Assembly (NCBI GenBank): GCA_934546745.1
Contig: CAKTDV010000002.1
Coordinates: 147,378 to 211,377 of the forward strand
Direction of reading: 5' to 3'
From: an uncultured Desulfovibrio sp.
Lineage (GTDB): Bacteria; Desulfobacterota; Desulfovibrionia; Desulfovibrionales; Desulfovibrionaceae
DNA length: 64,000 nt
Under the pieces are notes generated by a model. It worked only from the letters and a program-made list of their open reading frames with translations. It did no database searches and was not told where the DNA came from. Position numbers and translations under genes: made by a program. Shown piece after piece: positions 41,428 to 50,044 of this stretch (within the stretch, counting starts at the first letter, position 1; each line of letters begins with the position of its first letter).

Positions 41428-41823
41428 ATGAGATTGCGAAGACCAAAAGGTTTACTGGGGGAGAGTGTGGCAAAGGAAGAACTGAACGCCTTTCTCGGTT
41501 CCAATACCGTCTATGAAGGCAAGCTTGTTTTTGAGGGCTCCGTCCACATTGACGGCAAGTTTACCGGCGAAATCTCCAGCGAGGGGACGCTTGTCGTCGG
41601 CAAGGGGGCCGTGGTCGACGGCACCTTCCATGTGGGTGAGCTCCTGCTGTCGGGCCAGCTGACTGGCGAGGTCGTCGCCAAGCGCCGTGTGGTCGTGCAT
41701 TCCTCCGGCGTTCTGGAAGGCCGGCTGCGAACCCCCGGCCTGCTTACCGAGGAAGGCGGCATCATAGAGGGACAGATCACCATGCGCGGCCCGGCGCAGC
41801 GGCCGGAGCAGACGGAGAAGTAG
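41428..41823 (+). CDS. bactofilin (polymer-forming cytoskeletal protein)
   Basis: A 131-residue bactofilin. Such proteins self-assemble into nucleotide-free filaments that scaffold wall enzymes. The central right-handed beta-helix is visible as regular strand repeats: FLGSNTVYEGKLVFEGSVHI, DGKFTGEISSEGTLVVGKGA, DGTFHVGELLLSGQLTGEV, HSSGVLEGRLRTPGLLTEEG. The N-terminus is basic (MRLRRPKGLLG), a possible membrane-targeting segment. AAGGG sits 7 bases before the ATG at 41428. Coupling directly to rodA suggests a role in cell elongation or shape. Confidence 0.92.
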   Translation: MRLRRPKGLLGESVAKEELNAFLGSNTVYEGKLVFEGSVHIDGKFTGEISSEGTLVVGKGAVVDGTFHVGELLLSGQLTGEVVAKRRVVVHSSGVLEGRLRTPGLLTEEGGIIEGQITMRGPAQRPEQTEK

Positions 41824-41908
41824 AGGGCATTTCATCGTTCCGGCTGCCGGTTGCGGCAGAGGCGGAGCGCAAGATACTGAAGGGCGTCATGCCCGGGAGG
41901 ATTTCCTT

Positions 41909-42463
41909 ATGGCTCAGAATTACTTTATCGCATTGCGCGACGTGGCGCTGGCCGTTAATTCCAGTCTGGAACCCTCCGCCGTATTGCGGCGGATCACGGA
42001 ACACGCCGCCAAGGCCATGAACTGCAAAGCCTGCACGATCCGTCTGCTGGACGGGACGGGCCATTTCCTTCTGCCCACGGCGGCCTACGGCCTTTCCGAC
42101 ACCTATATGCGCAAGGGTCCCGTGGAAGTGGGCCGCAGCGGCCTTGACGGCGACGTGCTTGGCGGAAAGATCATTCATCTGAAAGATGCGACCAGCGACG
42201 GCCGCTTCCAGTATCCCGAATCCGCCAAAGCCGAAGGCCTGGTGTCCGTGCTGTCCGCGCCTCTGCTGGTCAATGGCAAGACCATCGGCCTGATTCGCGT
42301 GTACTCCGCCGAGACGCGTGATTTCACGCCCGACGATGAGACCTTCATGCAGGCCGTTGCCGCCCTCTCGGCCATGTCCATTGAAAACGCCCGCCTGCAT
42401 GACGCGCTGCGCAACAATTACGAGCTGATGGCGAAACACGCCTATTCCGTATACGAAGACTAG
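41909..42463 (+). CDS. GAF-domain protein
   Basis: A 184-residue soluble protein that is essentially one GAF domain: MAQNYFIALRDVALAVNSSL, TEHAAKAMNCKACTIRLLDG, ILSAPLLVNGKTIGLIRVYS-like C-terminal strands (seen as VLSAPLLVNGKTIGLIRVYS), and FMQAVAALSAMSIENARLHD. No output domain is attached. The ligand is unknown; C-terminal residues form a short helix (LMAKHAYSVYED). GGGAGGA precedes the ATG. It lies between the shape genes and gap, so a sensory input to either is conceivable but unproven. Confidence 0.85.
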   Translation: MAQNYFIALRDVALAVNSSLEPSAVLRRITEHAAKAMNCKACTIRLLDGTGHFLLPTAAYGLSDTYMRKGPVEVGRSGLDGDVLGGKIIHLKDATSDGRFQYPESAKAEGLVSVLSAPLLVNGKTIGLIRVYSAETRDFTPDDETFMQAVAALSAMSIENARLHDALRNNYELMAKHAYSVYED

Positions 42464-42538
42464 GCGGTTTCACCGTGAAAATGTGACCGCAAGGGAATTT
42501 TTGACGAGTCCGGCTGCTTGCCGTTTCTGGAGGAAACA

Positions 42539-43555
42539 ATGACGAAAGTTCGCGTAGGCATCAACGGTTTTGGCCGCATTGGCCGGCAGGTCTTCCGCGC
42601 GCTGCACCAGCGCTACAGGGATCGCGTGGAAGTCGTTGCCATCAATGATCTTTTTGATGCGGAAACAAATTTTCACCTGCTGGAATACGATTCCGTCTAT
42701 GGCCGCGCCTGGCTTGACGCCAGGGTTGACGGTCAGGAGGCCGTTGCGGGAGACTGGAAGATTCACTGCTTTGCCGAGCGCGACCCCGGCAATCTGCGCT
42801 GGGCCGAATACGGCGTCGACGTGGTGGTGGAAAGCACCGGTATCTTCCGCAAGGCGTCGCAGGCGTCCATTCACCGCGTCAACGGGGCGAAAAAAGTCAT
42901 CATCACCGCGCCCGCCAAGGAAGAGGACATCACCATTGTCATGGGTGTCAACCATGACGGCTATGACCCCGCAAAGCATCACATTGTGTCCAATGCCTCC
43001 TGCACCACCAACTGCCTTGCCCCTGTGGCGCTGGTGCTGCAAAGGGAATTTGGCATCAGGATCGGCAACATGGTGACCATCCATTCCTACACCAACGATC
43101 AGCGCATTCTTGACATGGCCCATAAGGATCCCCGCCGCGCCCGCGCCGCCGCCTGCAACATCATCCCGACCTCAACAGGGGCCGCCCAGGCTGTGGCCAA
43201 GGTCATTCCCGAGCTGGAGGGGAAGTTCAGCGGCTATTCGTTGCGCGTGCCCACGCCCACGGTTTCCGTAGTGGACTTCAGCGGCATTCTGGAAAAGCAC
43301 ACGGATACGGAAACCGTGCGCGCCAAACTCAGGGAAGCCAGCGAAACGTATCTGAAAGGGATTCTGGAATACAACGACAAGGCACTTGTTTCCATGGATT
43401 TCAAGGGGAATCCGGCATCCAGCATTCTGGAGGCTTCCTACACGATCGTGCAGGACGGGTATCTGCTCAAGGCCGTTGCCTGGTATGACAACGAGTGGGG
43501 CTATTCCAACCGTGTCTGCGACCTCATTTGCCTGATGCGGGATAAGGGGCTGTAA
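42539..43555 (+). CDS. gap: glyceraldehyde-3-phosphate dehydrogenase
   Basis: It oxidises glyceraldehyde 3-phosphate to 1,3-bisphosphoglycerate; 338 residues. The Rossmann domain starts VRVGINGFGRIGRQVFRAL with NDLFDAETNFHLLEYDS. The catalytic cysteine is C155 in SNASCTTNCLAPVALVL. Substrate-binding residues lie in SYTNDQRILDMAHKDPRRAR and the C-terminal WYDNEWGYSNRVCDL. The ATG at 42539 follows GGAGGA. A perfect 11-bp stem-loop ends the transcript. pgk is separated from it, at 11100. Confidence 0.97.
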   Translation: MTKVRVGINGFGRIGRQVFRALHQRYRDRVEVVAINDLFDAETNFHLLEYDSVYGRAWLDARVDGQEAVAGDWKIHCFAERDPGNLRWAEYGVDVVVESTGIFRKASQASIHRVNGAKKVIITAPAKEEDITIVMGVNHDGYDPAKHHIVSNASCTTNCLAPVALVLQREFGIRIGNMVTIHSYTNDQRILDMAHKDPRRARAAACNIIPTSTGAAQAVAKVIPELEGKFSGYSLRVPTPTVSVVDFSGILEKHTDTETVRAKLREASETYLKGILEYNDKALVSMDFKGNPASSILEASYTIVQDGYLLKAVAWYDNEWGYSNRVCDLICLMRDKGL

Positions 43556-43571
43556 GCCGTTTTTGAAAGAA

Positions 43572-43596
43572 CCGGGGGAAGGATGCCTTCCCCCGG
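43572..43596. terminator. bidirectional stem-loop between gap and maf
   Basis: CCGGGGGAAGG, ATG, CCTTCCCCCGG: a perfect 11-bp stem with a 3-base loop between the convergent genes. The T-content after it is modest on both strands. Confidence 0.7.
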
Positions 43597-43615
43597 CGTA
43601 GAGCGGTTCGCTCCC

Positions 43616-44251
43616 TTACCCGTGCGCCGCGCCGCTGGGCGTCATCCAGCCCCGTTCCAGCAGGCGGGCGGCCAGCAGGGTGACGGGAAGGCCTACGACG
43701 TTGCTCCATGAGCCGTTCACACGGGCGGCCAGAAACGCGCCTTGTCCCTGAATGGCATAGGCGCCCGCCTTGTCCAGCGGTTCGCCGGTACGCACGTAGG
43801 CGCGCAGGATATCGTCCGGCCAGGGATGGAAGCGGACGGTGCTGCTTTCGCTGAAGCGCTCCTCTCCGCCGTCGGGCGTGACGAGACAGACCCCGCTCAT
43901 GACCTGATGTTCCCTGCCGGAGAGATCGCGCAGCATCCGCAGCGCGCTGGCGTCGCCGTCCGGTTTCCCCAGCAGCCGGGAACCCAGCGCCACGATGGTA
44001 TCCGCCGCCAGCAGCAGAAGATCGGGCGTCGGCCCCCCTACGAGATCGAGGGCGGCCCTGGCCTTGGCCGCGGCGGCGCGCTGGACATAGGCGGCCGGGT
44101 CTTCGCCGGGCAGGGGACGGGGCTCGGCAACGTCGGGCACGCAAATTTCAAAAGGCAGACCCCATTCTTCCAGAAAACGGCGGCGGCGCGGCGAGGCCGA
44201 GGCCAGAATCAGCCGCAGGCCAGGTTTCAGGCGGAAAAGGGGGGGACTCAT
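43616..44251 (-). CDS. maf: Maf-family nucleoside triphosphate pyrophosphatase
   Basis: A 211-residue Maf protein, a house-cleaning enzyme hydrolysing dTTP, UTP or modified nucleotides to monophosphates. It has LRLILASASPRRRRFLEEWG (the SASPRR phosphate-binding motif), LLAADTIVALGSRLLGKPDG (catalytic Asp), SGREHQVMSGVCLV and YVRTGEPLDKAGAYAIQGQG. It has the Q-G-x-G and K-A-G-A-Y signature of the dTTP/UTP branch. The start overlaps the stop of the preceding phosphoesterase gene by 4 bases. Confidence 0.93.
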   Translation of the reverse strand: MSPPLFRLKPGLRLILASASPRRRRFLEEWGLPFEICVPDVAEPRPLPGEDPAAYVQRAAAAKARAALDLVGGPTPDLLLLAADTIVALGSRLLGKPDGDASALRMLRDLSGREHQVMSGVCLVTPDGGEERFSESSTVRFHPWPDDILRAYVRTGEPLDKAGAYAIQGQGAFLAARVNGSWSNVVGLPVTLLAARLLERGWMTPSGAAHG

Positions 44252-44808
44252 GCCTGGGCGTCCCCGTGGGGAGTGTGGCGCAGAACGACGTTCCCTTCCC
44301 TGTCCAGAACGCTGAAACAGCCGTCCTCATAGAGGCCGTAGCTGGCCCGCGAGCCTCCCTTGGGCAGGCTGAGAGAGCCGGGGTTCCAGAAATGCAGCCC
44401 GTCAAGCGTTTCGCCGCGCGGTACGTGGGTATGTCCGCGCAACAGAACCGTGCCCCGTTCGAACTGGGGAATGGGAGGAATTTCGGGAAGGCGGTGCCCG
44501 TGACTGACGAAGATGTGCAGACCGTCAGCGTCTATCCAGGCGCTTTCGGTAACGGGGAAGGGCAGGAGTCCGAGATCGACCTCGGCATCGCAGTTGCCGC
44601 GCACGGCGGTGACGGGGCAGGGCAGGGAGCGCAGCGTTTCCAGAACGCCCAGCGTGTCATAACTTTGGGGCAGTCTGTTCCTCGGCCCGTGGTAGACCAG
44701 ATCGCCGAGCAGCACGAGGCGTTCGGGCGAGAGTTCGCGGGCGCGCTGGCAGATGAAGCGCAGGGCTTCCAGCGAACCGTGCAGATCGGACGTAATAAGA
44801 AGGCGCAT
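44248..44808 (-). CDS. YfcE-type metallophosphoesterase
   Basis: A 186-residue calcineurin-like phosphodiesterase. It starts MRLLITSDLHGSLEALRFIC with the D-x-H metal motif, then LVLLGDLVYHG (GDxxxxG), VTAVRGNCDAEVD (GNCD) and the C-terminal HIFVSHGHRL and LLRGHTHVP, a full metal-site set. YfcE relatives hydrolyse phosphodiesters in vitro; the natural substrate is unknown. The ATG overlaps the Trm112-like gene stop by one base; maf follows, overlapping by four. Confidence 0.9.
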   Translation of the reverse strand: MRLLITSDLHGSLEALRFICQRARELSPERLVLLGDLVYHGPRNRLPQSYDTLGVLETLRSLPCPVTAVRGNCDAEVDLGLLPFPVTESAWIDADGLHIFVSHGHRLPEIPPIPQFERGTVLLRGHTHVPRGETLDGLHFWNPGSLSLPKGGSRASYGLYEDGCFSVLDREGNVVLRHTPHGDAQA

Positions 44809-45005
44809 CAGCGGCGATCTCCTTCCGCCCACTGTTCCCGTGGGACGGCTTCTTCCATCAGCATGACGGGGATGCCGTCGCGCACAGGGTAGACGACGGC
44901 GCAGGCGGGGCAGAGAAAACCGTCCGGCTCTTCGCCGCCCAGGGCTTCCAGCGGGCCGAGGCAGCGGGGGCAGGCCAGTATGTCAAGCAGCTCTTGCGTT
45001 TTCAT
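44808..45005 (-). CDS. Trm112-like zinc-ribbon protein
   Basis: A 65-residue protein of the Trm112/UPF0434 type: MKTQELLDILACPRCLGPLE, FLCPACAVVYPVRDGIPVML. Two CxxC pairs should bind zinc. In other organisms Trm112 activates methyltransferases; in bacteria the role is poorly known. It starts 1 base-overlap upstream of the phosphoesterase gene in a three-gene minus-strand unit. Confidence 0.9.
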   Translation of the reverse strand: MKTQELLDILACPRCLGPLEALGGEEPDGFLCPACAVVYPVRDGIPVMLMEEAVPREQWAEGDRR

Positions 45006-45027
45006 GAAAAAATCCTTTATGGGGTTG

Positions 45028-45076
45028 AAACCGCCTCCTCTCCAGAGAGGGACGGCGTAAACGCTGTTTGCGGTTT
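45028..45076. other. nested inverted repeat in a divergent intergenic region
   Basis: AAACCGC (45028-45034) and GCGGTTT (45070-45076) form an outer 7-bp inverted repeat, enclosing CCTCTC-CA-GAGAGG at 45037-45050. It lies just upstream of the Trm112-like gene and 140 bases before the PHP gene. It may be an operator or an RNA leader structure; nothing else is seen between 45006 and 45218. Confidence 0.35.
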
Positions 45077-45218
45077 TGGCTGGCGAAGCATAGCCGTAGG
45101 CCGCGCGCGTTGCAAGCGGCCCAGCCGCGTTTACCGCCCCTGATTCATGCGGCGGGCGGGGCCGCCGCTCTTGCTTTTTTTGCATGATGCCGTAGGGTGG
45201 CGGGAGAGAGGATTGTGT

Positions 45219-46079
45219 ATGAAGCTTGTTGATCTGCACACCCATACCCAGGCTTCCGACGGTACGACCGCGCCCGGCGATCTTGTCCGTCTGGCGCATG
45301 AATGCGGACTGGCGGCTCTGGCCGTTACAGATCACGATACGGTTTCCGGCCTTGCCGAAGCGCAGGCCGCGGGAAAGGAATGCGGCATCACCGTGGTTCG
45401 CGGCTGTGAACTCTCGACCAGTACCGATAAAGGCGAAATGCATATTCTCGGTCTCTGGCTGCCGGAGGACGTGGCCCCCCTGCAAAGCAAACTGGAGTAT
45501 CTCCGCCTGAAACGGGGAGAGCGCAATATCCGTATTGTAGAGAAGCTGCAAAACATCGGCATCGACATCTCCATAGAGGAAGTGCTGGATGAGGCCAGGG
45601 GCGAAAGTGTGGGGCGGCCGCATATTGCGGCGGTACTGATCCGCAAGGGCGTGGTGAAGGATATCGGCGCGGCCTTCAAGGACTATCTTGGCTACTACGG
45701 CAAGGCCTATCTGCCCAAGGAAGTCCTGGAACCGGAAGAGGCCGTGCGTCTGCTGTCCGGGCTGGGCGCGACCGTGAGCTGGGCGCATCCCATGCTGTCA
45801 AAGGTCAGTGCCGAGTGGCGGGACGCCTTTGTGCGCCGTCTGGTGGAGAACGGCCTGAGCGCCATAGAGGCGTATCACAGCGAGCATTCCGATGCCGATG
45901 TGCGCGAGTGCATCGCCCTGGCCCGCCGCTACGATCTGGCGCTGAGCGGCGGTTCGGACTATCACGGTACCAACAAGCCGAAGATTCGTCTTGGCGCCGG
46001 CTATGGGGCGCTGCGTGTGCCCTATACCGTCTTTGAGGCGCTCCAGACGCAACGTGCCCGGCGCGGCCTGCCTGTGTAG
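45219..46079 (+). CDS. PHP-domain phosphoesterase (RNase AM/TrpH-like)
   Basis: A 286-residue PHP-domain protein. It has the metal-binding motif VDLHTHTQASDGTTAPGDLV, ALAVTDHDTVSGLAEAQAAG, RGCELSTSTDKGEMHILGLW, VSWAHPML and LSGGSDYHGTNKPKIRLGAG. Relatives of the YciV/TrpH group remove nucleotides from the 5' end of RNA or cleave 3',5'-bisphosphonucleotides, the latter important where sulfate activation makes pAp; that link is an inference. GGAGAGAGGA precedes the ATG at 45219. Confidence 0.88.
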   Translation: MKLVDLHTHTQASDGTTAPGDLVRLAHECGLAALAVTDHDTVSGLAEAQAAGKECGITVVRGCELSTSTDKGEMHILGLWLPEDVAPLQSKLEYLRLKRGERNIRIVEKLQNIGIDISIEEVLDEARGESVGRPHIAAVLIRKGVVKDIGAAFKDYLGYYGKAYLPKEVLEPEEAVRLLSGLGATVSWAHPMLSKVSAEWRDAFVRRLVENGLSAIEAYHSEHSDADVRECIALARRYDLALSGGSDYHGTNKPKIRLGAGYGALRVPYTVFEALQTQRARRGLPV

Positions 46080-46107
46080 GCCTGTTCCGCGGCGTGCGAG
46101 GGGAGTT

Positions 46108-46878
46108 ATGCGCCGTTTTTATCAGGAAAGCTGGCAGGGGATTCCGTTCAGCGCCTTTTCGCATCTTTCCTTTTTTCATCTGGCGGAGCCCAAGTTCTAC
46201 GGTACGTTCTATGAGGAACTGTTTCGCCGTTACAAAGACTGGGAAGATCTGCCCGCGCACTGGCGTGAGAACAAAAAGCTGGACGCCGCATGGCTGGCGC
46301 GTGTGCTGGAGGAGCGGCGGCGGGCGGAGGGCTGGCCCCCGGAACGCCCCCTGCGGGTGCTGTCCATAGGCAGCGGTGTGGGGTATATGGAACATGCGCT
46401 TCTCCAGCAGGTTCCCGGGCTGGAGCTGCACGTCAACGAGCCGAGTACGGTGGGCATGCGCTGGCTGCGGACTGTCGTTCCCGCGGATCGTATCTACATC
46501 GGCTTGCCGCCAGCCTGCCTTCCATCGGATATCCAGTACGACATGATTTATCTTTCCGCCGTGGACTACAGCATGGCGCAGCGGGATCTGGAACGCCTGC
46601 TGTGGGAACTCCGCTCCCAGCTGTCTCCCGGAGGCGAGGTGATCTGCCTGTCCGCGTCGCTTCTGGAAGAAGACTCCTTTGTGGGCAGTCTGGTCAACTT
46701 TCTGAAGAACATTATTCGTTGCGGCCTGCATTTTCTTGGAGTGCGGCGGCAACAGTTCTGGGGCTGGCGTCGTACGCGAGCCGAATACAAGGCACTCTTC
46801 CGTGAAGCCGGTTTTGGCCATATTCGGGACGGGTGGCTGGACGACAATGTCGAAACCTATTGGATTCGCGGCGTATAA
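46108..46878 (+). CDS. class I SAM-dependent methyltransferase
   Basis: A 256-residue protein with a Rossmann-type SAM-binding motif, LRVLSIGSGVGYMEHALLQ, followed by the acidic strand ELHVNEPSTVGMRWLR and YDMIYLSAVDYSMAQRDLER (motif III/IV area). The N-terminal 70 residues (MRRFYQESWQGIPFSAFSHL, SFFHLAEPKFYGTFYEELF) are not of a standard type. The C-terminal half has FGHIRDGWLDDNVETYWIRG. The substrate is unknown. GAGGGGAG precedes the ATG, and cheW starts 21 bases after the stop. Confidence 0.8.
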   Translation: MRRFYQESWQGIPFSAFSHLSFFHLAEPKFYGTFYEELFRRYKDWEDLPAHWRENKKLDAAWLARVLEERRRAEGWPPERPLRVLSIGSGVGYMEHALLQQVPGLELHVNEPSTVGMRWLRTVVPADRIYIGLPPACLPSDIQYDMIYLSAVDYSMAQRDLERLLWELRSQLSPGGEVICLSASLLEEDSFVGSLVNFLKNIIRCGLHFLGVRRQQFWGWRRTRAEYKALFREAGFGHIRDGWLDDNVETYWIRGV

Positions 46879-46899
46879 ATCGCCCGTCAAGGAGGATGC

Positions 46900-47376
46900 A
46901 TGGACGACGCGCTGAGTAAGAGTGGCAATGAGATTCTGCAGCTGGTGACTTTTTCCATCGGCGAAGAGGATTTCGGGGTGGATATCCTCAAGGTGCAGGA
47001 GATTATCCGCATGATGGACATTACCAAGGTGCCGCGCGCTCCCGAATTTGTGGAAGGCGTCATCAACCTGCGCGGCAAGGTTATTCCCATCATTGACCTG
47101 CGCCGCCGCTTTGGCCGTACGCCAAAGCCTCACGACAAGGATACGCGCATCATCGTCATCGAGATGAGCGGTATCATTGTGGGCTTTGTGGTTGACGCCG
47201 TGTCCGAGGTGCTGCGCATACCCAAAAGCACGGTGGAGGCAGCGCCGCCGGTTGTGGCGGGCGTGGACGCCGATTACATCAGCGGCGTGGGCAAGCTGGA
47301 AGATCGCCTGCTGATTCTGCTTGATCTCGACAAGCTGCTTTCCAGCGAAGATCTGGATATGCTCAGCGAAATGTAG
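46900..47376 (+). CDS. cheW: chemotaxis coupling protein CheW
   Basis: The adaptor linking chemoreceptors to the CheA kinase; 158 residues. It reads EILQLVTFSIGEEDFGVDIL, KVQEIIRMMDITKVPRAPEF, VEGVINLRGKVIPIIDLRRR, with ISGVGKLEDRLLILLDLDKL at the C-terminus, matching CheW throughout. AAGGAGG precedes the ATG. No cheA is nearby. The chemoreceptor at 12607 that might feed into this system is disrupted. A long bidirectional terminator follows. Confidence 0.95.
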   Translation: MDDALSKSGNEILQLVTFSIGEEDFGVDILKVQEIIRMMDITKVPRAPEFVEGVINLRGKVIPIIDLRRRFGRTPKPHDKDTRIIVIEMSGIIVGFVVDAVSEVLRIPKSTVEAAPPVVAGVDADYISGVGKLEDRLLILLDLDKLLSSEDLDMLSEM

Positions 47377-47402
47377 CGGCAATCCTGATTTTTGCGTGCC
47401 AG

Positions 47403-47448
47403 ACACAGAAAAACGGCGGAAGTCCCACCTTCCGCCGTTTTTCTGTGT
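47403..47448. terminator. bidirectional intrinsic terminator between cheW and the dehydrogenase gene
   Basis: A 20-bp perfect stem (ACACAGAAAAACGGCGGAAG with CTTCCGCCGTTTTTCTGTGT) around TCCCAC. The stem itself carries A-runs and T-runs, so it works on both strands of this convergent pair. Confidence 0.92.
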
Positions 47449-47502
47449 GGCGTATACGTTCGCCGGATGCGCGCTTTCGCCGCGCGGGAGCGGCCGTGTG
47501 CG

Positions 47503-48429
47503 TCAGGCCAGACCAAGATCCCCCAGAAGATTGTCAACGGACATATGGCCCATGATGGAGGAGGAGCCCGGCGTGGAAGAGGCGCAGTGGGAACCCATGA
47601 CAAGATTGTCCAGCGCGTACCAGCTTTCTTCGGCGGGCGGCTCCTCTTCGAAGACGTCGAGCCCCGCGCCCCACAGGCGTCCTTCCTTCAGGGCGGCCAG
47701 CAGGGCCGCGCCGTCAACGAGGCCGCCGCGCGCCGTATTGACGAGAATTGCCGTCGGCTTCATCATGGCCAGATGCGCGGCGTCGATCATATGGCGGGTG
47801 CTGTCGTTCAGCACCGTATGCAGGCTGATGAAATCAGCTTCGTGGCAGATCCGCTCCACGCCGGCGCGTTCGATGTCGTTTTCCGCGGCATACGCGCTGT
47901 CCCAGCTGGGGTCGTGCGCCAGAATCCTCATGGAAAAGCCCCGTGCGCGGCGGGCTACGGCCTTGCCAATGCTGCCGAGGCCGATGATACCCAGCGTTGC
48001 GCCGAAAAGATCCGTTCCGGTAATTTTGCCCCAGTCCCTGTGACGGCAGCGGGCGTCGATGAGCGGCACCCTGCGTGCCACCGCCAGCATGAGGGCCAGC
48101 GTGTAGTCGGCCACGGCTTCCGTTGGCGCGCCCAGCGTCCGGGAGACGCGGATGCCACGCGCCTCACAGGCTGCCAGATCGATATTGTCCAGCCCCACGC
48201 CGTATTTGGCGACGGCCCGGAGTTTCGGCGCCGCGGCCAGGACGCCGGCGGTGACAGGGTCAACGCCGACGATGAGACCGTCGCAGTCCGCAAGCCGGGC
48301 CTTCATGGCCGCCTCATCCAGAATGCCGCCCGTATCGTTGCGGGTGTATTCGATGCCCGCGGCGCGCAGGCGATCAAAAAGCGTCGGATCCGTTTTGCCG
48401 AAAGAACGCGGCGTTACCAGCACTTTCAT
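47503..48429 (-). CDS. D-isomer-specific 2-hydroxyacid dehydrogenase (phosphoglycerate dehydrogenase-like)
   Basis: A 308-residue NAD-dependent dehydrogenase. The nucleotide-binding domain has LGIIGLGSIGKAVARRARGF, and the catalytic set is VNTARGGLVDGAALLAALKE (Arg), GLDVFEEEPPAEES (Glu) and VMGSHCASSTPGSS (His). There is no ACT domain, so it is the short form. It could be 3-phosphoglycerate dehydrogenase of serine synthesis or another 2-hydroxyacid dehydrogenase. AAAGGA precedes the ATG at 48429. The divergent neighbour is a dicarboxylate symporter. Confidence 0.88.
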   Translation of the reverse strand: MKVLVTPRSFGKTDPTLFDRLRAAGIEYTRNDTGGILDEAAMKARLADCDGLIVGVDPVTAGVLAAAPKLRAVAKYGVGLDNIDLAACEARGIRVSRTLGAPTEAVADYTLALMLAVARRVPLIDARCRHRDWGKITGTDLFGATLGIIGLGSIGKAVARRARGFSMRILAHDPSWDSAYAAENDIERAGVERICHEADFISLHTVLNDSTRHMIDAAHLAMMKPTAILVNTARGGLVDGAALLAALKEGRLWGAGLDVFEEEPPAEESWYALDNLVMGSHCASSTPGSSSIMGHMSVDNLLGDLGLA

Positions 48430-48776
48430 CGAAAATTCCTTTGTGGTCTGAACTTCCCCTTTTCAGGGGAAAAATTCCAGGGCGGCACGCTGCGCGCCCT
48501 CCGTTTCCGCGCAAGCCTTGCCTCTGGAGAGCGGATTGTCAAGAGGCGTTCGGGGTCTCCGTTTCAAAACCGGCGCTGCCCGCAAGCGGCGTTTTTTCCT
48601 GCGCACTGGGCGCGGGCATCCGCTCGCGCGGCCGTGCGTCATGGGGCGGCGGTTTTTTTGCCGTCGTATTGCGAGCCCCGCGCTTTTGTGCCAAGGTAAA
48701 AAGGCCGGGCCGCGAGACTGTTGGCCGCCACAACGGGGCGGAAGGGCAAAAAGGCCGCCGGCAGGAGGTTTTCCCC
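48430..48776. other. divergent intergenic region with repeat copy C
   Basis: No gene is seen in these 347 bases between the dehydrogenase and symporter starts. At 48560-48632 lies a stretch starting CGTTTCAAAACCGGCGCTGC and continuing to GGGCGCGGGCATCCG, related to copies B (23190) and D (51469). Several GC-rich short inverted repeats occur (for example CGCTGCCCGCAAGCGGCG). Promoters for both genes must lie here, but no clear hexamer pair was found. Confidence 0.45.
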
Positions 48777-49985
48777 ATGACAAAAGCGGGTGATTTGTCC
48801 CTGATTCTCAAACTGCTCTGCGGTATCGTGCTCGGCGCGCTGCTGGGTTTCGTGGCCAGTGAGAGTGTCATGCACGTCGTCGTTTCCGTGCGGCATATCT
48901 TCGGCCAGATCATCTTCTTCCTTGTGCCGCTGGTCATTGTCGGCTTCATCACGCCCGCCATTGTGCGCCTCGGACGGAATGCCAGCAAAATTTTGCTGGT
49001 GGGCGTGCTGCTGGCCTATTGTTCTTCTCTCGGCGCGGCGCTCTTTTCTACCTGCGCCGGATACGCGCTGATTGATCACCTTTCCGTCGCCACCAGTACG
49101 GAAACCCTGCGCGCACTGCCGGAAATGGTTTTTCGTCTGGATATTCCGCCGTTGTTCAGCGTCATGAGCGCCCTGACGCTGGCCCTGCTCTTCGGTGTGG
49201 CCATCGCCTGGACGAAGTCCGAGACCATGAGCCGTCTTTTTGGGGAGCTGGAACGCATCATGACCATGCTTGTGGCGCGCGTCCTCATTCCCGTGCTGCC
49301 GTTCTTTGTGGGACTGTCCTTCATGGGGTTGTCCTATGAAGGCTCGCTGAGCCGGCATCTTCCTGTCTTCACCGGCATGGTGCTGATTGTGCTGGTGGGG
49401 CATTTCCTCTGGCTGACCGTTCTATACGGCATCGCGGGCGTGGTTTCCGGCCGCAACCCCCGGGAAGTCTTCCGCCACTATATGCCCGCCTATCTGACGG
49501 CCGTCGGCACCATGTCCAGCGCGGCCACACTGCCCGTGGCGCTGTCCTGCGCCCGCAAGTCCCGGGTGCTGAGCGGAAGCATGGTGGAATTCATGATACC
49601 GCTGGGTGCGACGGTGCATCTGTGCGGTTCCGTTCTGACGGAAACCTTCTTTGTCATGACCCTGAGCCAGATTCTTTACGGTTCCCTGCCGGGCCTGGGC
49701 ACCATGCTGCTGTTCTGCGTGCTGCTGGCCGTCTTTGCGGTGGGCGCTCCCGGCGTGCCCGGCGGGACGGTCGTGGCGTCGCTGGGCATCGTGACGGGCG
49801 TGCTCGGTTTTGATCAGAACGGCGTGGCCCTGCTCATCGCCATCTTTGCCCTGCAGGACAGCTTCGGCACAGCCTGCAACGTGACCGGTGACGGAGCGCT
49901 GACGCTGATGTTGGAAGGCATCTTCAACCGTAACGGTGAACTTGACGCGCCGCAGAGCCCCCCTGACGGAGCTGGCCAGGCCTGA
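48777..49985 (+). CDS. dicarboxylate/amino acid:cation symporter (DAACS family)
   Basis: A 402-residue secondary transporter of the sodium:dicarboxylate type with eight membrane helices plus re-entrant loops. Motifs: IIFFLVPLVIVGFITPAIVR, TAVGTMSSAATLPVALSCAR (the serine-rich re-entrant loop), MIPLGATVHLCGSVLTETFF, APGVPGGTVVASLGIVTGVL and DSFGTACNVTGDGALTLM. The substrate (glutamate, succinate, fumarate or serine) cannot be told. AGGAGG lies 8 bases before the ATG at 48777. An open frame further upstream is not conserved. Confidence 0.93.
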   Translation: MTKAGDLSLILKLLCGIVLGALLGFVASESVMHVVVSVRHIFGQIIFFLVPLVIVGFITPAIVRLGRNASKILLVGVLLAYCSSLGAALFSTCAGYALIDHLSVATSTETLRALPEMVFRLDIPPLFSVMSALTLALLFGVAIAWTKSETMSRLFGELERIMTMLVARVLIPVLPFFVGLSFMGLSYEGSLSRHLPVFTGMVLIVLVGHFLWLTVLYGIAGVVSGRNPREVFRHYMPAYLTAVGTMSSAATLPVALSCARKSRVLSGSMVEFMIPLGATVHLCGSVLTETFFVMTLSQILYGSLPGLGTMLLFCVLLAVFAVGAPGVPGGTVVASLGIVTGVLGFDQNGVALLIAIFALQDSFGTACNVTGDGALTLMLEGIFNRNGELDAPQSPPDGAGQA

Positions 49986-50044
49986 GCCTCTCTCTTCGCG
50001 GCGGCGGCCCTTTTTGCCCTGTTCGCGCAGGGGGGCCGCGCCGC

